Source: Gammaproteobacteria bacterium HGW-Gammaproteobacteria-13 (GTDB lineage Bacteria > Pseudomonadota > Gammaproteobacteria > Pseudomonadales > Pseudomonadaceae). From it: DNA of 64,000 nt. The stretch is taken from assembly GCA_002840155.1 (NCBI GenBank), contig PGZH01000003.1, forward strand, positions 124,001-188,000, written 5' to 3'. The notes beneath the pieces were generated by a model that saw only the letters and a program-made list of their open reading frames with translations, had not been told where the DNA came from and did no database searches. Below, in pieces: positions 31,791-40,119 of the stretch (positions are counted from its first letter, which is position 1; every line of letters starts with the position of its first letter). The position numbers were made by a program, and so were the translations under genes.

Positions 31791-32630
31791 TTATTCAGCC
31801 CGCGCACGCACATGGATTGGCCCGAAAGCCTCATTTTGCACCAGTTCGACCAGGGATTCCTTGATCAACTCGAGCACCGCCATAAAGGTCACCACCACCC
31901 CGAGCTTGCCCTCTTCGGCGCTGAACAGGCTGACAAAGGGCACAAACGCGCCGCCCTTGAGGCGTTCGAGCACTTCGCTCATGCGCTCGCGGGTCGACAG
32001 CGCTTCACGGGTGACCTGGTGGCTTTCAAACATATCGGCGCGGCGCAGCACCTCAGCCATCGACAGCAGCACCTCTTCCAGGCTGACATCCGGCAGCAGC
32101 TTGCGCGCCCGTGCTTCGGGGGCATCCAGACGCGGCACGGTGATGTCACGGCCGACCCGGCTAAGGCCATCGATACCTTCCGCTGCGGCTTTGTAACGCT
32201 CGTACTCCTGCAGACGGCGGATCAGCTCGGCGCGCGGATCGTCTTCCTCGGTTTCAACCTCACTGGAGCGCGGCAACAACATGCGCGACTTGATCTCGGC
32301 GAGCATGGCTGCCATCACCAGATACTCGGCGGCAAGCTCCAAGCGGACCGACTGCATCAGCTCGACATAACCCATGTACTGGCGGGTGATTTCCGCCACC
32401 GGGATATCCAGCACATCGATGTTCTGTTTGCGGATCAGGTACAGCAGCAGGTCCAGCGGCCCCTCGAAGGCTTCGAGAAACACCTCCAGGGCATCCGGCG
32501 GGATATACAGATCGAGCGGCATTTCAGTGACCGCCTGGCCATATACCAGGGCAAATGGCAGCTCCTGCTGGGCATTGGCCTGATCCTGGGGATGGCTGTC
32601 GGGATGTTCCTGGGCTGGCACGCTGGACAT
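31791..32630 (-). CDS. scpA: Segregation and condensation protein A (kleisin)
   Basis: This 279-residue kleisin bridges the SMC heads. The family segment is FEGPLDLLLYLIRKQNIDVLD (about residues 52-72), followed by the conserved ITRQYMGYVELM and a C-terminal winged helix. I prefer ATG 32630 because GAGAG lies five bases before it; GTG 32636 would add two residues. The gene follows trpS by 32 bases on the same strand. Confidence 0.93.
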   Translation of the reverse strand: MSSVPAQEHPDSHPQDQANAQQELPFALVYGQAVTEMPLDLYIPPDALEVFLEAFEGPLDLLLYLIRKQNIDVLDIPVAEITRQYMGYVELMQSVRLELAAEYLVMAAMLAEIKSRMLLPRSSEVETEEDDPRAELIRRLQEYERYKAAAEGIDGLSRVGRDITVPRLDAPEARARKLLPDVSLEEVLLSMAEVLRRADMFESHQVTREALSTRERMSEVLERLKGGAFVPFVSLFSAEEGKLGVVVTFMAVLELIKESLVELVQNEAFGPIHVRARAE

Positions 32631-32662
32631 GGTCACTCTCGAAATTAGATTCAGCGTTAGGT

Positions 32663-33877
32663 TCAGCGGTAATTCAGGCCGAGGGCCAGGCGCACTTCAC
32701 TCAGGGTTTCCCGCGCCTCAGAGCGCGCTCGCTCGGCGCCATCGGCGAGAATCTGCCGCACCAGATCAGGGTTGTCCTGATAATCCGCAGCACGCGCTTG
32801 CAACGGCTGCAGTTCCTGCTGCAGCGCCTCGACCAAGGGTGCCTTGCACTCCAGACAACCGATGCCGGCGCTGCGACAGCCTTGCTGTGCCCAATCGCAG
32901 GTTTCATTGCTGGAATACAGCTGATGCAGCGACCACACCGGGCAATTCGCCGGACTACCGGGGTCATCACGATGCACCCGCGCCGGATCAGTCGGCATAC
33001 GGCGGACCTTTTCTTCGATCACCGCAGCGCTGTCACGCAGGAAAATCGCATTGTTGTTGGATTTGGACATCTTGCTGCCGTCGAGCCCAAGCAGCTTGGG
33101 CGATTCGCCCAACATGGCCTGCGGTTCGATCAGCAGAATCTTGCCGCCCCCTTCCAGATAACCATAGAGGCGCTCTTTATCACCCAAGGTGATGCTCTGC
33201 TGATCCTTGAGCAGCGCCCGTGCGGTTTCCAGCGCCTCGGCGTCGCCCTGCTGCTGATAGGCCTTGCGCAGATTGTTGTACAGCGTCGCGGTTTTCTTGC
33301 CCAGCTTGATGATCGCCGCCTCGGCCTTCTCCTCAAAGCCAGGCTCGCGGCCATACAAATGGTTGAAACGCCGCGCCACATCGCGGGCAAATTCGATATG
33401 CGCCAACTGATCACTGCCCACCGGCACCACGCCGGCGCGGTACAGCAGAATGTCCGCCGCCTGCAGCAAGGGGTAACCGAGAAAGCCGAAGGTGCTCAGG
33501 TCCTTGCCGTGCAGCTGCTCCTGCTGCTCTTTATAGGACGGTACGCGCTCCAGCCAGCTGAGCGGGCAGATCATCGACAGCAGCAGGTGCAATTCGGCGT
33601 GTTCAGGAACTTGCGACTGGATAAATAGCGTCGCCGAACTGGGGCTGACGCCGGCCGCCAGCCAGTCCACAGCCATGTCCATAACGCGCTGGGACAGTGG
33701 GCCGACATCGTCGTAATCAGTGGTCAGCGCGTGTAGATCAACGATGCAGAAGAAGCATTCATAGGTGTGTTGCAGCTTCACCCAGTTCTTCAGCACGCCC
33801 TGATAATGTCCCAGGTGCAGCAGACCACTCGGGCGCATGCCAGACAGCACGCGGCGTTCAGCGTCAACAAGACTCAA
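32663..33877 (-). CDS. trpS: Tryptophanyl-tRNA synthetase
   Basis: This 404-residue class I synthetase charges tRNA-Trp. The HIGH-type motif is SGLLHLGHYQG (about residues 17-27) and the KMSKS motif is GSKMSKSNN (about 266-274). It is longer than the 330-residue enteric TrpS because of an insertion with CDWAQQGCRSAGIGCLEC (about 333-350), whose cysteines could bind a metal. The start is a TTG; an in-frame TAA lies only three codons upstream, so no other upstream start is possible. Confidence 0.93.
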   Translation of the reverse strand: MSLVDAERRVLSGMRPSGLLHLGHYQGVLKNWVKLQHTYECFFCIVDLHALTTDYDDVGPLSQRVMDMAVDWLAAGVSPSSATLFIQSQVPEHAELHLLLSMICPLSWLERVPSYKEQQEQLHGKDLSTFGFLGYPLLQAADILLYRAGVVPVGSDQLAHIEFARDVARRFNHLYGREPGFEEKAEAAIIKLGKKTATLYNNLRKAYQQQGDAEALETARALLKDQQSITLGDKERLYGYLEGGGKILLIEPQAMLGESPKLLGLDGSKMSKSNNNAIFLRDSAAVIEEKVRRMPTDPARVHRDDPGSPANCPVWSLHQLYSSNETCDWAQQGCRSAGIGCLECKAPLVEALQQELQPLQARAADYQDNPDLVRQILADGAERARSEARETLSEVRLALGLNYR

Positions 33878-33921
33878 AACGGATTACCTGAAAACTCAAA
33901 GGAAAACGATTATAGCCAGGA

Positions 33922-34551
33922 TCAGATGTCATTCGTAAAAGGCGACGGATCACCGCAACCCACTCGAAACACCTCGGGCTCATCGTTAAGCAGGCTGACC
34001 ACGGTGGAGGCTTCCAGCCCGCCAAAACCACCATCGATGATCAGATCGACCTGATGCTCAAGCATCTGACGCATCTCGTAAGGGTCGCTCATCGGCAGCG
34101 TGTCACCCGGCAGAATCAAGGTCACGCTCATCAACGGCTCATCCAGCTCGGCCAGCAAGGCCATGGCAATCGGATGGTTGGGCACGCGCAGGCCGATGGT
34201 GCGGCGCTTGGCATGCAGCAGCATGCGCGGCACCTCACGGGTGGCATTGAGGATAAAGGTGTAAGGCCCCGGGGTATGACTCTTGAGCAGGCGGAAGGCG
34301 GCGGTATCGACCTTGGCGAAGGTGCTGAGCTGCGACAGGTCGCGGCATACCAGGGTGAAGTTGTGTTTATCGTCCAGCTGACGCAGGCGGCGGATGCGCT
34401 CCACCGCGCTCTTGTCGCCGATATGGCAGCCGACGGCGTAGGAGGAATCGGTCGGATAGATCACCACCCCGCCGCTACGGATAATCTCCACGGCCTGTTT
34501 GATCAGGCGCGCTTGCGGGTTTTCCGGATGAATCTGGAAGAATTGGCTCAC
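33922..34551 (-). CDS. YciO-like Sua5/YrdC-family protein
   Basis: This 209-residue protein has the YrdC fold: an N-terminal substrate segment GGVVIYPTDSSYAVGC (about residues 27-42), then KRRTIGLRVPNHPIA and TSVTLI-like strands that line the pocket. Relatives TsaC/Sua5 make threonylcarbamoyl-AMP for tRNA t6A; the function of the YciO branch is less certain. GTG 34551 (MSQFFQIHPENPQ) is chosen for the AGGAA site six bases upstream. The YciV-type gene ends 13 bases upstream, so the two form an operon. Confidence 0.87.
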   Translation of the reverse strand: MSQFFQIHPENPQARLIKQAVEIIRSGGVVIYPTDSSYAVGCHIGDKSAVERIRRLRQLDDKHNFTLVCRDLSQLSTFAKVDTAAFRLLKSHTPGPYTFILNATREVPRMLLHAKRRTIGLRVPNHPIAMALLAELDEPLMSVTLILPGDTLPMSDPYEMRQMLEHQVDLIIDGGFGGLEASTVVSLLNDEPEVFRVGCGDPSPFTNDI

Positions 34552-34564
34552 GCTCGGTTCCTGG

Positions 34565-35428
34565 TCAAATTGCAGTAGGCTGCTGGACATGCTGAAACCG
34601 TGCCCACAAGGGCGGTAAATCCTCGGGCACCGGGCGATAGACGCCCAGCTCAGACCACTGGCCTGGCGCGTGGAAATCACTGCCTGCGGTGACAAACATG
34701 CCGAACTCCCTCGCCAGAATCGCCAGACTGCCAACCTGCTCGGCCGGCTGCATACCGTTGACCACCTCAAGTGAATGCCCGCCGGCACCGACAAAATCGG
34801 CGATCAATTTGCGTCGTTTACTCCGAGTAAAGTCGTACTGCCAAGGATGCGCCAGACTGACCCAGGCATTGGCACGGCGCAGGGTATCCACTGCCTGAGC
34901 CAACTCTGGCCAGTGCTGTTTGACATCGCCCAGCTTGCCCGAGCCCAACCACTTGCGAAACGCTTCAGCGCGGTCCTTGACGTAGCCGCTGCGCACCAGA
35001 AAGTCGGCAAAGTGCGGGCGCGCCGGGGCGTTGCCGCTGTCGCCCAATTCCTGCTGCATGGCCCGCGCGCCTTCCAGCGCACCTGGCATACCCTTGGCTT
35101 CCAGGCGTTTGCTGATTTCCGCAGCGCGCAACCAGCGCCCCTCATGCAATTCGGCAATCGCCTGCTGCAAGGCCGGCGCATCGCGGTTGAAGGCGTAGCC
35201 CAACACGTGAATGGTCGCACCACCCCAGGTGCAGGACAGCTCGATGCCATTGACCAGCTGCATACCCAAGGCTTGCGCTGCAGCGCCGGCTTCATCAAGG
35301 CCATCGAGAGTGTCGTGATCGGTCAACGCCAGCAAACGCACACCGCGCTCAAACGCCCGCGCCACCACCACAGCCGGCGCAAGGGCGCCATCTGAAGCGG
35401 TGCTGTGGCAATGCAAATCAACATCCAT
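34565..35428 (-). CDS. rnm: PHP-domain 5'-3' exoribonuclease (RNase AM, YciV type)
   Basis: This 287-residue PHP phosphoesterase has the metal-binding motifs [11 protein letters not shown] (residues 4-14), [11 protein letters not shown] (about 33-43), SLAHPWQYD near 200, and [14 protein letters not shown] near 250. The E. coli homologue YciV (RNase AM) trims 5' ends of short RNAs and ribosomal RNA precursors and acts on pAp. Annotations as TrpH or a phosphatase are common but less specific. ATG 35428 gives the family length; ATG 35449 would add seven residues. Confidence 0.88.
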   Translation of the reverse strand: MDVDLHCHSTASDGALAPAVVVARAFERGVRLLALTDHDTLDGLDEAGAAAQALGMQLVNGIELSCTWGGATIHVLGYAFNRDAPALQQAIAELHEGRWLRAAEISKRLEAKGMPGALEGARAMQQELGDSGNAPARPHFADFLVRSGYVKDRAEAFRKWLGSGKLGDVKQHWPELAQAVDTLRRANAWVSLAHPWQYDFTRSKRRKLIADFVGAGGHSLEVVNGMQPAEQVGSLAILAREFGMFVTAGSDFHAPGQWSELGVYRPVPEDLPPLWARFQHVQQPTAI

Positions 35429-35579
35429 AAGGGGCGCTTTCCGAGTCATTTATGTTTGTTATTATGCCGCCAGATGTGGATTCTTGCTGGCTTGCGCCAA
35501 TATTTCCTCGACTTTGCCTGACCAGGCTGCTTTTCTCCCCAGGCAGCGGCCTACGCCGACGACCTTATTAAGGATTGAA

Positions 35580-35879
35580 ATGCTCTACGCGATCATTGCC
35601 ACCGATGTGGAAAACTCCCTGGAAAACCGCCTGAATGCCCGCCCAGCGCACCTGGCGCGCCTGGAGCAACTGAAGACTGAAGGCCGTTTGATCCTCGCCG
35701 GCCCACACCCGGCCGTCGACAGCAATGACCCAGGCCCAGCGGGTTTTTCCGGCAGCCTGATCGTCGCCGAGTTCGAATCGCTACTGGCCGCACAACAATG
35801 GGCCGATGCCGACCCTTACCGCGCCGCCGGGGTATATGCCTCGGTGCTGGTAAAACCCTTCAAGCTGGTCTTGCCTTGA
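35580..35879 (+). CDS. yciI: YciI-family protein
   Basis: This 99-residue ferredoxin-like protein has the YciI features [10 protein letters not shown], a conserved [11 protein letters not shown] helix with its histidine, and [11 protein letters not shown]. The related active-site His-Asp pair is known from chloromuconolactone dehalogenase, but the cellular role of YciI is unknown. The start has an AAGGA ribosome site; the frame is open upstream across the region between genes, but without support. Confidence 0.9.
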   Translation: MLYAIIATDVENSLENRLNARPAHLARLEQLKTEGRLILAGPHPAVDSNDPGPAGFSGSLIVAEFESLLAAQQWADADPYRAAGVYASVLVKPFKLVLP

Positions 35880-35933
35880 AGCCATCCCTTCGCTGAACAA
35901 CCCATAACAACAATTACAAAGATAGGAGTTCCG

Positions 35934-36335
35934 ATGCGTACAGGCCCGCTGTTTCTACTCTTGACCCTGTGCTTGCCGGCCGTCACCCAGGCCGAGGAAA
36001 GCCCGCCGCAGCCATTGGCAGAAGCCACTTCGGCGCAGACGCAGATCGATGAACTGGAGCAGCGCCTGGCGCTTAGCGAAGAACAGCGCGCAGCCCTCAG
36101 CGCTGAACTGCAGAACAGCAGCAACGAACGTGACACCGTACAACTGCAGCGCCTGCGCCAGGAAAACCAACGCCTCAAGCTGCAGCTGAAGAAAGCCCAG
36201 GCCAGTGCCCCGCAGCCGCTGATCAGCGAACAGCAAATGTGGTTCGCCACAGGCGCCGGCGCCGGCTTGCTCGGGGTGATCATCGGGGCGTTCCTGCGCC
36301 GTGGTCGCCGCTCACGTAGCGAGTGGCTCAACTGA
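35934..36335 (+). CDS. Envelope coiled-coil protein with C-terminal membrane helix
   Basis: This 133-residue protein starts with a cleavable signal peptide (TGPLFLLLTLCLPAVTQA, ending about residue 20). A long heptad-rich coiled coil follows (about 35-90, rich in Gln, Glu and Leu), then one membrane helix (FATGAGAGLLGVIIGAFL, about 104-121) and a basic end. The layout matches the C-terminal part of the TIGR04211/YgiM SH3-domain proteins, but the SH3 domain is missing. It precedes cpxR by three bases and is probably in the same operon, which suggests a link to envelope stress. Function unknown. Confidence 0.75.
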   Translation: MRTGPLFLLLTLCLPAVTQAEESPPQPLAEATSAQTQIDELEQRLALSEEQRAALSAELQNSSNERDTVQLQRLRQENQRLKLQLKKAQASAPQPLISEQQMWFATGAGAGLLGVIIGAFLRRGRRSRSEWLN

Positions 36336-36338
36336 CCC

Positions 36339-37016
36339 ATGAGTGATCTGCTGTTAATCGACGACGACGTCGAACTCTGCGAACTGCTGACCAGCTGGCT
36401 GACCCAGGAAGGCTTTCAGGTCAGCGCCTGCCATGACGGCCACAGCGCGCGCAACGCCCTCGCCCAGCACAGCCCGGATGCCGTGGTGCTGGATGTGATG
36501 CTGCCCGACGGCAGCGGCCTGGAACTGCTCAAGCAGTTGCGCAGCGACCACCCGGAACTGCCGGTACTGATGCTTTCAGCGCGCGGCGAACCACTGGACC
36601 GGATTCTCGGCCTGGAGTTGGGCGCCGACGATTACCTGGCCAAACCCTGTGACCCCCGCGAACTCACCGCACGCCTGCGCGCCGTCTTGCGCCGCAGCTT
36701 GCCGGCCACGCCCAGCAGCCCACTCGACCTCGGTGACCTGCATTACAGCCAGGCCCGCGGCACCGTAACCCTGGGCGAACAGGAAGTGCTGCTGACCCTC
36801 TCGGAAAGCCGCATCCTCGAAGCCCTGCTGCAACAGCCGGGCGAGCCGGTGGATAAACAGGAACTGGCGCAACTGGCCCTCGGCCGCAAGCTGACCCTGT
36901 ATGACCGCAGTCTGGATATGCACGTCAGTAACCTGCGCAAAAAACTCGGCCCACATGCCGACGGCCGCCAGCGCATTCTGGCCCTGCGTAGCCGCGGCTA
37001 CTACTACAGCGTCTGA
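36339..37016 (+). CDS. cpxR: Response regulator, CpxR type (OmpR family)
   Basis: This 225-residue regulator has a receiver domain with phospho-acceptor Asp52 (VVLDVMLPDG), acidic DDD at 8-10 and Lys102 in LAKP. A winged-helix DNA-binding domain follows (about 130-225, ending ILALRSRGYYYSV). It is followed by a CpxP/Spy-like gene and a CpxA-like kinase gene, the order of the pseudomonad Cpx system. The start is three bases after the preceding stop. Confidence 0.88.
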   Translation: MSDLLLIDDDVELCELLTSWLTQEGFQVSACHDGHSARNALAQHSPDAVVLDVMLPDGSGLELLKQLRSDHPELPVLMLSARGEPLDRILGLELGADDYLAKPCDPRELTARLRAVLRRSLPATPSSPLDLGDLHYSQARGTVTLGEQEVLLTLSESRILEALLQQPGEPVDKQELAQLALGRKLTLYDRSLDMHVSNLRKKLGPHADGRQRILALRSRGYYYSV

Positions 37017-37049
37017 GCCGTGGTTGTGTAAATCCGCAGCGCCGCGCTC

Positions 37050-37065
37050 TTTACCTAAGCTTTAC
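37050..37065 (-). promoter_or_regulatory. CpxR box upstream of the cpxP-like gene
   Basis: Read on the minus strand, GTAAA-GCTTAG-GTAAA matches the tandem GTAAA half-sites of the Cpx box, spaced 11 bases apart (one turn of the helix). It lies between cpxR and the cpxP-like gene, about 80 bases before the latter's start. A further lone GTAAA is at 37028-37032 on the plus strand. Confidence 0.6.
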
Positions 37066-37146
37066 CTTGCCCTGACGGCCCTTGACCTTGACCGCCCTAG
37101 ACTGGGCTCATCCGGTGTTTACCGGTTTCAGACAAGGAGACACACC

Positions 37147-37557
37147 ATGCGCAAGACCCTTACCGCAGTAATGCTCGCCCTGACCCTGCCGACCCTGGCC
37201 ATGGCCATGCCCGAAGGCGGCTCACGGCACGGCGGCGGCGAGCACGGCTCCCGCATGTTCAAAGAACTCGACCTGAGCAAAGAGCAGCACCGCGAAATCC
37301 GTAAGCTGATGGGCGAGCAGATGAAAGGCCGCCACGACATCACCAAACGCTACCTGGACAAGCTGCCGGCAGCCGAACAGAAAGCCATGCAAGACGAATT
37401 GCAGGCCGCCAAGGACAAACAGCACAGCGCCATCCGCGCCCTGCTCAAGCCTGAGCAGCAGAAGGCCTTCGACGAGCATCAGAAGAAAATGCAAGAGCGC
37501 CGCGCGGAACGTCAGGCTTTCAAAGCCTGGCAGGCCGAGCAGGCGAAAAAGAACTAA
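37147..37557 (+). CDS. cpxP: CpxP/Spy-family periplasmic protein
   Basis: This 136-residue protein has a cleavable signal peptide (KTLTAVMLALTLPTLAMA) and a helical, charged mature part with two LTxxQ-like motifs: LDLSKEQHREIRKLM (about 41-55) and LLKPEQQKAFDEH (about 101-113). Relatives are periplasmic chaperones or inhibitors of the CpxA sensor. The gene lies between the regulator and the kinase genes, and a CpxR box precedes it, so it is probably the main induced target. An AAGGAG ribosome site precedes ATG 37147. Confidence 0.87.
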   Translation: MRKTLTAVMLALTLPTLAMAMPEGGSRHGGGEHGSRMFKELDLSKEQHREIRKLMGEQMKGRHDITKRYLDKLPAAEQKAMQDELQAAKDKQHSAIRALLKPEQQKAFDEHQKKMQERRAERQAFKAWQAEQAKKN

Positions 37558-37576
37558 CCCGGGCACTGTTGCCTTT

Positions 37577-37608
37577 ACGCCCATCAGGCTGCAAAGCCTG
37601 ATGGGCGT
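37577..37608. repeat. Perfect 14-base-arm hairpin between cpxP and cpxA
   Basis: ACGCCCATCAGGCT pairs with AGCCTGATGGGCGT around the loop GCAA. No T-run follows, so this looks like an mRNA-stabilising or attenuating hairpin that would let cpxP be expressed more than cpxA. Confidence 0.55.
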
Positions 37609-37644
37609 ATGCATTTCCACCACAGCTACTACTAAGGAGCCGCC

Positions 37645-38988
37645 GTGCGGTCACTGTTCTGGCGCATCTTTGCCAGCTTCTGGCTGGCTATTGCCCTGGT
37701 TGCCGGGCTGTCCATGCTGCTTGGGCGCATGCTCAATCAGGACGCCTGGTTGCTCAGCCAGCACCCCGGCATGGATGACCTTGCCGAAAAGTGGACGCAA
37801 CGCTACGAAAAGAAAGGCCCAAGCGCCGCCCAAGACCTGCTCGAACAACGTAAACGCAAATTCCGTATTGATGTGCAGGTGCTTGATGACAGCGGCCAAG
37901 CCGTAGTCAAAGGCACCTTCCCCCCCCGCGCGGCGGCCTTTGAAGCCCGCCACCGCAATGAGAAACGCCTGCCCTGGCGCCGCCTGAGTGTCGACTACAC
38001 CAGCCCGTACAGCGGTGAAACCTACCTGTTTATCTACCGCATTCCGAACCCCGAGGTCGCCGCCTGGCAGCGCGAAAGCCTGCTCTGGCCGCTGAGCGCA
38101 CTGGGTATCGCGATGCTGGTGCTGACCCTGTTCAGTCTTTGGCTGACGCTGTCCATCACCCGTCCGCTGAATCGCCTGCGCGGCGCCGTGCATGACCTGG
38201 GGCAAACCGCTTATCAGCAGAACAGCCTGGCCAAACTGGCCGAACGACGCGATGAACTCGGCGTGCTGGCGGCCGACTTCAACCGCATGGGCGAACGCGT
38301 ACAAGGCCTGATCAGCAGCCAGCGCCAGCTGCTGCGCGACGTGTCCCATGAGCTGCGCTCACCACTGGCGCGCCTGCGTATCGCCCTGGCGCTGACCGAG
38401 CGCGCCGATGCTGCCGAACGGGAAAAATACTGGCCGCGCCTGAGTCAGGAGTGCGACCGCCTGGAGGCGCTGATCAGTGAAATCCTCGCCCTAGCCCGTC
38501 TCGACGCCGAACCGGGCGCGGCACAACCGATCAATCTCGAAGAATTGCTACACAAATTGCAAGACGACGCACGGCTGGACGCACCGGAGCAACAGATCAA
38601 GATTCAGCTGGAAAGCGGCCTGCAGTTCAACGGCTGGCCGGACATGCTGCAACGCGCGCTGGATAACCTGCTGCGCAACGCCCTGCGTTTCAACCCGGCT
38701 GGCCGGGCCATCGAACTGACGACCAGGACAGACGCCGAGCAACTATGCCTGAGCGTGCGTGACCACGGCCCGGGCGTTGCGCCTGAGCTGCTGGCGCGCC
38801 TTGGCGAGCCCTTCTACCGCGCGCCCGGCCAGACCAGCAGCGGTCACGGCCTGGGCTTGGCCATTGCCCGCCGCGCCGCCGAACGGCATGGCGGCCAACT
38901 GGAGCTGAGCAACCATGCGCAAGGCGGCTTTGTCGCCACCCTGCGCCTGCCGCTTACTCCGCCGAATCAGGCGCAGGCCAAGCCCTGA
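37645..38988 (+). CDS. cpxA: Sensor histidine kinase, CpxA type
   Basis: This 447-residue inner-membrane kinase has one helix at about residues 10-27, a periplasmic sensor (about 28-145), a second helix (about 148-170), a HAMP linker, the phospho-acceptor His235 in RDVSHELRSPLARL, and an ATPase domain with DNLLRNALRFNP, DHGPGV and GHGLGLAIARR. It should phosphorylate the CpxR-like regulator in response to envelope damage. The start is GTG 37645 with an AAGGAG site. The 3' end overlaps the convergent nitroreductase gene by 35 bases. Confidence 0.88.
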   Translation: MRSLFWRIFASFWLAIALVAGLSMLLGRMLNQDAWLLSQHPGMDDLAEKWTQRYEKKGPSAAQDLLEQRKRKFRIDVQVLDDSGQAVVKGTFPPRAAAFEARHRNEKRLPWRRLSVDYTSPYSGETYLFIYRIPNPEVAAWQRESLLWPLSALGIAMLVLTLFSLWLTLSITRPLNRLRGAVHDLGQTAYQQNSLAKLAERRDELGVLAADFNRMGERVQGLISSQRQLLRDVSHELRSPLARLRIALALTERADAAEREKYWPRLSQECDRLEALISEILALARLDAEPGAAQPINLEELLHKLQDDARLDAPEQQIKIQLESGLQFNGWPDMLQRALDNLLRNALRFNPAGRAIELTTRTDAEQLCLSVRDHGPGVAPELLARLGEPFYRAPGQTSSGHGLGLAIARRAAERHGGQLELSNHAQGGFVATLRLPLTPPNQAQAKP

Positions 38989-39520
38989 CAAAGTCACTGA
39001 CCTGTACCTGCGGCACCGCGCGCAATTCGCGCTCTGGGGTGCCTAGGTAGAGGTAGGCAATAACCTGCTCATCTGCGCTCAGCCCCAAGCCGGCAGCGAC
39101 CTGCGCGTTGTAGGCCATATCGCCGGTGCGCCAGACCGCGCCAATACCCTGGGCATGGGCAGCCAACAGAATCCCGTGAGCGGCGCAGCCGGCAGCCAGC
39201 ACCTGCTCCTGCGCCGGTACTTTCGGGCTGGCCTGCACGCGAGCAATCACCACCACCAGCAACGGCGCACGCAGCGGCATGGCGCGCGCCTTGGTCAAAG
39301 CTTCGGGGCTGGCATCGGCAGGCAGTGCTCGGGCAAACAGCTCGCCCAGCTGCGCCAGCGCAGCACCTTCGACGGTGAGAAAACGCCAGGGCCGCAGCTG
39401 GCCATGGTCAGGTGCGCGCAAGGCCGCACGAAACAACAGCTCGCGCTGCGCAGCATCGGGGGCCGGCGCCATCAGGCGCGGCGCGGAAACACGGTTTAGC
39501 AACGCATCAAGAGCGTCCAT
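38954..39520 (-). CDS. Nitroreductase-family protein (YdjA type)
   Basis: This 188-residue flavoprotein of the small nitroreductase family has the FMN-contact segments ALRAPDHGQLRPWRF (about residues 33-47) and GIGAVWRTGDMAYN (about 134-147). The substrate is unknown. ATG 39520 is chosen because GAGG lies seven bases upstream; the longer frame would start at a TTG (39535). The gene is convergent with cpxA and overlaps its end. Confidence 0.85.
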   Translation of the reverse strand: MDALDALLNRVSAPRLMAPAPDAAQRELLFRAALRAPDHGQLRPWRFLTVEGAALAQLGELFARALPADASPEALTKARAMPLRAPLLVVVIARVQASPKVPAQEQVLAAGCAAHGILLAAHAQGIGAVWRTGDMAYNAQVAAGLGLSADEQVIAYLYLGTPERELRAVPQVQVSDFVRAWPAPDSAE

Positions 39521-39593
39521 CAGCCACCTCGGCAATTGAAACAGACGGCCATTCTAGTGCTTGAGCGCAGCGGAGGGGCAATCCGCACAGTTC

Positions 39594-39965
39594 TCAGGCT
39601 ACCCGCTCAGGCGAAACACTCGGCAATACCGGCGGCATCAACGGCGGCAAGCCGTGTGCACTGCGCGCCGCATCGCAATGCGGGTTGTGCTCACCGTTGA
39701 CCCAGGAGGCCTCGAACTCGCGGCAGGTGCTGGAGCGTTGTTCATACAGCGTGCAGCGCACGCCTTGGCCGACTTCACCGAGCAGGGCCGTGCAGCGCAC
39801 GGGCTTTTGCTCCGTGCCGCGCATGGCGACTCGGTGTGGGGTGATCAGCACCACCTGATCATCGGGCACCACACCGCCCGCCGATTGGCACTCACCCCAG
39901 AAAAATGACACACGAAAATGCGCGCAGCAGGCGCCACAGCTTAGACAAGGATTGCTATCGGACAT
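39594..39965 (-). CDS. YkgJ-family cysteine cluster protein
   Basis: This 123-residue protein has the N-terminal cysteine cluster CLSCGACCAHF (about residues 7-17) and further cysteines in RCTALL, RCTLYEQRSSTCREF and HCD, which fits a metal- or Fe-S-binding protein of the YkgJ family. Function unknown. It stands alone between the nitroreductase and trkH genes. Confidence 0.85.
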   Translation of the reverse strand: MSDSNPCLSCGACCAHFRVSFFWGECQSAGGVVPDDQVVLITPHRVAMRGTEQKPVRCTALLGEVGQGVRCTLYEQRSSTCREFEASWVNGEHNPHCDAARSAHGLPPLMPPVLPSVSPERVA

Positions 39966-40119
39966 GATTTGGCGGGCTCAGAAACCGGCAAGGGCCGGCA
40001 CCTGGCGGCTATTCTATGCAGCGCCAAGCGCTTGTAAAGCGCGCATTACGGCGGCTGTACAGCGGCTGCAGCGCGCGTAGAATAACGCCCCTTTGCCCCA
40101 CAGAGCCTGAGCCGAATCC

